From positions 125,385 to 189,384 of the forward strand of contig NZ_FPJE01000011.1 in NCBI RefSeq assembly GCF_900119185.1: a stretch of DNA of 64,000 nt. The letters run 5' to 3'. Shown in pieces: positions 60,046-64,000 of the stretch. Source of the stretch: Sinomicrobium oceani. Its GTDB lineage: Bacteria; Bacteroidota; Bacteroidia; Flavobacteriales; Flavobacteriaceae. The position numbers and the translations under genes were made by a program. A model generated the notes under the pieces. It saw only the letters and a list, made by a program, of their open reading frames with translations, ran no database searches and was not told the origin of the DNA. Position 1 is the first letter of the stretch; the number at the start of each line of letters is the position of its first letter.

Positions 60046-62160
60046 ATGAGCAATATTACGGATGAATTAGAGTTAAAAGGTTGGTTGATGGACCGACTTC
60101 CCTACGAAATGGTCTGGGTCAGGGAAGACAGCCAGATCATATACGCCAATGCCAGGTTTTGTAAGGGAGTAGGCTATAGTCTAAAAGAATGCATGAAACT
60201 TAAGGTTTCGGACATCAATGTTACGGTCACCCCAGAAAGCTGGAAGAATCATTGGGAAGAAGTAATGACGAAGGGCGCCGTCCAATTCAGAGCTGTACAT
60301 AAAACCAAAAAAGGGAAGTTCTATGAAGTTGAAGTCCATGTACAAAAATTCTCATATAATGGAAATAGTTACATCTGCGGAACAACAAATGAATTTTCTG
60401 AGTCCAGTTTTTACAAAAACCTGATTGACAATACCCATAGCATAGCCAATGTCGGAGGATGGGAATTGAATCTGCATGACGGCTCTATTTTGGCCACCAA
60501 TTGTGCACTGGATATTTTAAATGCTGAAAATTCGGAAGAGTTGACCCCGCCTAAGGTCATCTATAAATTTAAAGACAGTGGCAGGTTTAAGTTCTTACTC
60601 GGGGAGGTCATCAGAAAAGGGATTGCTTTTGATGAACTGTTCGAAACCAAGGATTCGCCTCCACGTTACATTCGGGCCGTGGCCAAACCTATTTTAAAAG
60701 GGGATAAAATTTACAAGGTCCTGGGAGTTTATCAGGATGTGACCGAGATTAAGCACAAGGAAAATGACGTAACACTCTACAAGACCATCATAGACAACGC
60801 CCAGGATTTAATCTATGTCTATAATGACAAGGGAGATTTGCTTCATTACAGCGAATCGCTGATCGAAAAGCTGGGATTCAGCAAGAAGGAGCTGAATAAG
60901 ATGAGTATGTTCGATCTGGATACTTCGGTTACGCGTGAATTCTATAACTCCCATTTTGAAGAACTCAGAGAAAAAGGGTTACATAGATTCGAATGGCTCA
61001 TTTCCAGGAAGGACGGAACCAAATTCCCCGTGGATATTACAGCAAGCCATTTAAAGTATTACGATGAAGATTATAGCTGCGCAGTGGTAAGGGATATTAC
61101 GGCTAAAAAAATGCGGGATCTAAAACTTTATGAAGCCTTAGAAGAAATCAAATTCTTAAAGGAACGTCTCGAAAATGAAAATGAATACTTGCAGGAAGAA
61201 ATAAGCAATAAAATAAACTTTAATAACATAATAGGCCAAAGCCAAGCTTATAAAAGTGTACTTATACAGGTTGACCAGGTGGCTCCTACCGAAGCAACTG
61301 TACTGATAACCGGGGAGTCGGGCACCGGCAAGGAATTACTTGCCCGGGCCATACACAACAGCAGCGGGAGAAAGAACCGCCCGCTCATAAAACTCAACTG
61401 TGCCACACTGCCCAAAGACCTTATAGAAAGTGAATTGTTCGGCCATAAAAAAGGGGCCTTTACCGGGGCCATCGCCAATAAAGCAGGTAAATTTACGCTT
61501 GCGGACGGAGGTACCATATTCCTTGACGAGATCGGGGAACTGCCAATTGAACTTCAACCTAAACTCCTGAGGGTATTGCAGGAAGGGGAATATGATGAGC
61601 TGGGCGGCACCAAAACCATAAAAATCGATGTGCGGATCATTGCTGCAACAAACAGGGATTTAAAGGAAATGATACGTGAAGGCCAGTTCAGGGAAGACCT
61701 TTACTACCGTCTAAATGTTTTCCCTATCCACAATATTCCGCTCCGGGCCAGAAAGGACGACATCCCCCTATTGGCCCAGTTTTTCCTGGAAAAATATTCC
61801 GCCAAGGCAGGAAAAACTTTTAAGCGTTTATCCAAAGATACCATTGACGCACTCATGCACTATAATTTCCCCGGGAACATCAGGGAACTGGAAAATATGA
61901 TCGAGCGTGCGGTAATAGTGGAGAATGGCCCGACTTTGAAACCAGGAAACTGGATTCCCGAAAAAGACATTGTAGCCGCATCCAACGACTTTAAATCATT
62001 TGAAGCAAATCAGAGAGATTATATTATTGAAGTACTTGATCATACCAATTGGCGTGTCAGCGGACCGAATGGAGCTGCAAAAATTTTAAAGATGAAGGAC
62101 AAAACCTTGTTTGCCAAAATGAAACGCCTGGGTATCGAAAAAAAAATCAGCCTGAAATAA
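60046..62160 (+). CDS. PAS-containing sigma-54 activator
   Basis: 704 residues: three PAS-like domains (about 10-115, 125-237 and 245-355), a coiled linker ([19 protein letters not shown]), an AAA+ sigma-54 domain (about 395-630) with [14 protein letters not shown] (Walker A near 423), [10 protein letters not shown] (intact contact loop) and [17 protein letters not shown], then a Fis-type HTH ([27 protein letters not shown]). No receiver domain, so it senses an intracellular signal through PAS. Its C-terminal half matches the 38302 activator, so both probably recognise similar enhancers. Divergent from the second cassette. Confidence 0.95.
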   Translation: MSNITDELELKGWLMDRLPYEMVWVREDSQIIYANARFCKGVGYSLKECMKLKVSDINVTVTPESWKNHWEEVMTKGAVQFRAVHKTKKGKFYEVEVHVQKFSYNGNSYICGTTNEFSESSFYKNLIDNTHSIANVGGWELNLHDGSILATNCALDILNAENSEELTPPKVIYKFKDSGRFKFLLGEVIRKGIAFDELFETKDSPPRYIRAVAKPILKGDKIYKVLGVYQDVTEIKHKENDVTLYKTIIDNAQDLIYVYNDKGDLLHYSESLIEKLGFSKKELNKMSMFDLDTSVTREFYNSHFEELREKGLHRFEWLISRKDGTKFPVDITASHLKYYDEDYSCAVVRDITAKKMRDLKLYEALEEIKFLKERLENENEYLQEEISNKINFNNIIGQSQAYKSVLIQVDQVAPTEATVLITGESGTGKELLARAIHNSSGRKNRPLIKLNCATLPKDLIESELFGHKKGAFTGAIANKAGKFTLADGGTIFLDEIGELPIELQPKLLRVLQEGEYDELGGTKTIKIDVRIIAATNRDLKEMIREGQFREDLYYRLNVFPIHNIPLRARKDDIPLLAQFFLEKYSAKAGKTFKRLSKDTIDALMHYNFPGNIRELENMIERAVIVENGPTLKPGNWIPEKDIVAASNDFKSFEANQRDYIIEVLDHTNWRVSGPNGAAKILKMKDKTLFAKMKRLGIEKKISLK

Positions 62161-62241
62161 AAAGTAGTATCCTGCTCCGAAAACCCATACGGATTTTCAC
62201 ATCACCGAATCATGGCCGGAATCGTTCATAGCTATAAAAAA

Positions 62242-62805
62242 ATGAGAGACTATTTAAAAACATTCGGTATACTGACCCAGCACGAAATCGACTCGTTTGA
62301 AGAAAAAGCACGGAGCCAGAAGCTGAAGAAAGGAGATTTTTTAATCAAAAAAGGGCAGATATGCAAAGAAGTCGGATTTGTGACTTCCGGAGTATTAAGG
62401 TCGTTTTACCATTCGTCATCAGAAGAAGAAGTCACCTATTGTTTTACATTCTCCAATTCGTTTGCAAGTGCTTATTCTTCATTTTTATCACAAGATAAAA
62501 CAGTCGAGAATATTCAGGCTTTGACCGATGTTGATATCCTGACCATATCAAGAAACGAAATTTTAAAATTGGAGCAATCGAGTACCAACTGGCTGAAATT
62601 TTTTAAGCATATTACGGAACAGGAATACATCCGGATGGAAAAAAGAATTTTCATGTTACAAAAAGAAACCGCTGAAAAACGCTATCTGAATTTGCTTACT
62701 AATCATCCTGAATTTATACAACGAATCCCCCTCAACTTCCTCGCTTCCTATTTAGGCATTACGCAAAGACATCTGAGCCGGATAAGAAGAGTGGTTTCGA
62801 ATTAG
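62242..62805 (+). CDS. Crp/Fnr-family transcriptional regulator (second)
   Basis: 187 residues from the ATG at 62242 (ATG at 62212 is also possible). MRDYLKTFGILTQHEIDSFEEKARSQKLKKGDFLIKKGQICKEVGFVTSGVLRSFYH is the typical start of compact Bacteroidota Crp-like proteins; NFLASYLGITQRHLSRIRR is the DNA-recognition helix. No cAMP ligands are evident. It precedes the flavodoxin-fold reductase by 60 bp in the same direction and may control it. Confidence 0.9.
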   Translation: MRDYLKTFGILTQHEIDSFEEKARSQKLKKGDFLIKKGQICKEVGFVTSGVLRSFYHSSSEEEVTYCFTFSNSFASAYSSFLSQDKTVENIQALTDVDILTISRNEILKLEQSSTNWLKFFKHITEQEYIRMEKRIFMLQKETAEKRYLNLLTNHPEFIQRIPLNFLASYLGITQRHLSRIRRVVSN

Positions 62806-62865
62806 ACAAATGTCCTTTCCGGAAAAACATATCGTATCGTTATTTGTGAAAAATATACAACAGGT

Positions 62866-63444
62866 ATGAAACAAGTTTTAATAATCAACGGACATCCCGA
62901 CAAACAAAGTTTTAATTACGCCTTATCCGAAGCTTACATTAAAGGCGCAGCGACAACAAATGCGGTATTGACCCAAATAAATATTGCCGAATTGGAATTC
63001 AATCCTAATCTCGCCTTTGGATACCGAAAACGAATGGAATTAGAACCCGATTTGTCGGATGCCATAGACAAAATTAAAAAAGCAGACCATATCGTATGGA
63101 TATTCCCCATGTGGTGGTGTGGCTACCCCGCGCTAATGAAAGGCTTTATCGACAGAACATTTCTGCCCGGAATCACCTATCAGCCCATTGAAGGGAAACC
63201 GTTACCCAAAAAGCTTCTGAAAGGAAAATCAGCGCGCTTGATCATTACGTCCGACACGCCAAAATGGTATGATTTTTTGATTATGAAAAGACCTCTTATA
63301 CATCAGTTAAAGAAGGGAACATTGCAATTCTGTGGCATACACCCTGTACAAGTCACTTCTATTACTCCTATCAGAAATTCGACTCCGGATTTTAGGGAAA
63401 AATGGTTGGATAAAGTATTCTTATTGGGAGAGCGATTGAAATGA
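62866..63444 (+). CDS. NAD(P)H-dependent flavodoxin-fold oxidoreductase (KefF/NQO-like)
   Basis: 192 residues: VLIINGHPDKQSFNYALSEAYIKGA, ADHIVWIFPMWWCGYPALMKGFIDRTFLPGITYQPIEG and KGKSARLIITSDTP are the NQO1/MdaB/KefF signature: FMN- or FAD-binding flavodoxin fold with the PMWW strand. It reduces quinones with NAD(P)H in two-electron steps. KefF relatives activate Kef antiporters, but here it is far from the Kef-type gene. It ends exactly where the opposing small ORF ends. Confidence 0.93.
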   Translation: MKQVLIINGHPDKQSFNYALSEAYIKGAATTNAVLTQINIAELEFNPNLAFGYRKRMELEPDLSDAIDKIKKADHIVWIFPMWWCGYPALMKGFIDRTFLPGITYQPIEGKPLPKKLLKGKSARLIITSDTPKWYDFLIMKRPLIHQLKKGTLQFCGIHPVQVTSITPIRNSTPDFREKWLDKVFLLGERLK

Positions 63445-63585
63445 TTACCACCAACCATCTGTGATATTGATCTTCCCGGTCCGATAAACTGAGTCAGGTT
63501 TCCAGAAACCACAATTACGGGTATTGATCTTCCCGCTTTCCATACTTGGGATTACCGGGACAGTATCCGGTATTTCCCGGAGCAT
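63445..63585 (-). CDS. small orphan ORF, possibly the remainder of a longer gene
   Basis: 46 codons from the ATG at 63585: MLREIPDTVPVIPSMESGKI, then NTRNCGFWKPDSVYRTGKINITDGWW. The protein-like frame continues upstream to 63630 (FAGLLNGRYTAALEK) before a stop, without an ATG. The internal repeat SGKIN / TGKIN around a Cys-Gly-Phe-Trp core resembles short repeats in bacterial immunity-like proteins, but I cannot name a family. It abuts the reductase stop, convergent, and the IS21 end begins about 140 bp away. Confidence 0.5.
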   Translation of the reverse strand: MLREIPDTVPVIPSMESGKINTRNCGFWKPDSVYRTGKINITDGWW

Positions 63586-63721
63586 CTTTTCTAAGGCTGC
63601 AGTATACCGCCCGTTGAGAAGCCCAGCAAATTAGTACCGGGTTTTGACTCCATTCAAAACATCACTTTGTATAAATTGTTTTTCTGATTGTTCATGAGGT
63701 TGCAAAAAACGGATATAGTAT

Positions 63722-64000
63722 ACCACTAAAAACGGGTGAAAGTGAGCATAGCACAGCGGGTGAAAGTGAACCACCTAAAACGGATGAAAGTGAACCACTA
63801 AAAATCGATTCTATTTGAAGTGTGCGCAATAGTCTTTTTTTGTTAAAAAGATTATGGCCAACAAACAAATAGAAATGCGAAAAGTAAAAAAGATATTCAA
63901 GTTATACAGTGCCGGGGTCAGTAAGCGCCGGATCAGTTCCCAGTTGGGGATCTCCCGTAATACCGTAAGCAAGTACATCGCTTTTTTTCAACGTTACCAG
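63722..64000 (+). mobile_element. IS21-family insertion sequence, left end (partial)
   Basis: Upstream of istA the motif GGGTGAAAGTGA or GGATGAAAGTGA appears at 63734, 63758 and 63782; the longer block ACCACTAAAAACGGGTGAAA recurs about 48 bp apart. Multiple short terminal repeats of this type mark IS21-family ends and are bound by the transposase. The exact outer end and any target duplication are uncertain, and the element runs off the window. Confidence 0.7.
63854..64000 (+). CDS. istA: IS21-family transposase IstA, N-terminal part (runs off window)
   Basis: 49 codons to the window edge: MANKQIEMRKVKKIFKLYSAG, then VSKRRISSQLGISRNTVSKYIAFFQRYQ. The first part gives the N-terminal helix-turn-helix of IS21 transposases (RRISSQLGISRNTVSKYI). 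The integrase catalytic domain (DDE) is beyond the window. IstA, with the helper ATPase IstB, cuts and joins the element ends. The ATG at 63854 is 58 bp after the last terminal repeat. Confidence 0.85.
   Translation, partial: MANKQIEMRKVKKIFKLYSAGVSKRRISSQLGISRNTVSKYIAFFQRYQ

Noticed and set aside
1..64000. tRNA, rRNA, prophage or known defence-system genes
   Set aside because: No tRNA T-loop with matching cloverleaf, rRNA segment, phage structural gene or recognised defence nuclease was found on either strand.

Overview
The window is chromosomal DNA of a member of the Bacteroidota, most likely a marine or soil Flavobacteriaceae species. The evidence is the run of family types (LytTR two-component pair, alginate-export-type outer-membrane proteins, GH95 fucosidase, TlpA-type lipoproteins, YtcJ-like amidohydrolases), promoters with the TAnnTTTG -7 element, and AT-rich spacers between moderately GC-rich genes. 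No rRNA, tRNA, CRISPR array or prophage was seen. About 70 genes are supported.

Layout. 1-9.8 kb: envelope and export genes, mostly on the minus strand: a truncated GH95 alpha-L-fucosidase, a LysE exporter, a CDF cation transporter, beta-propeller lipoproteins and two thioredoxin-fold proteins. 9.8-18.2 kb: small-molecule defence genes: a rifampin ADP-ribosyltransferase (Arr) with an unusual N-terminal helical extension, SRPBCC, RibD-C and VOC proteins, a GlxA-type AraC regulator, and a TetR gene plus alpha/beta hydrolase framed by two copies of one palindrome. Two noncoding repeat regions lie here: a 336-bp element with terminal inverted repeats (10.66-10.99 kb) and a 508-bp array of 21-bp monomers in a 127-bp higher-order unit (16.9-17.4 kb). 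18.5-22.7 kb: a LytS/LytTR-type pair and an egtD-egtB operon (ergothioneine-type sulfoxide synthesis).

22.7-29.6 kb is a tight minus-strand redox cluster: OsmC, GNAT, lipase-like hydrolase, UBP zinc finger, a cNMP-binding plus TrxR-like flavoprotein without its CxxC, glutaredoxin, a Kef-type antiporter without its regulatory domain, a [4Fe-4S] protein, GNAT and YceI. I propose it as an electrophile- or redox-controlled cation/proton exchange system. At 29.8-32.1 kb lie decayed copies of an ArsR, a GNAT and a YceI gene.

30-40 kb and 49.7-62.2 kb are paralogous cassettes. Each holds an alginate-export-type outer-membrane protein, a YtcJ-like amidohydrolase, one or more pirins and an isochorismatase-like hydrolase, and each adjoins a sigma-54 activator with nearly the same AAA+ and DNA-binding end (one REC-linked beside a TPR histidine kinase, the other with three PAS domains). 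Between them (40.5-49.6 kb) is an electrophile/quinone stress block: ArsR, two MDR reductases, two HxlR regulators, a nitroreductase, an aldehyde dehydrogenase, two NAD(P)-binding proteins, a monooxygenase, a DJ-1 protein and a Crp-like regulator. The right end carries another Crp-like regulator, a flavodoxin-fold reductase, a small orphan ORF and the left end of an IS21-family element running off the window.
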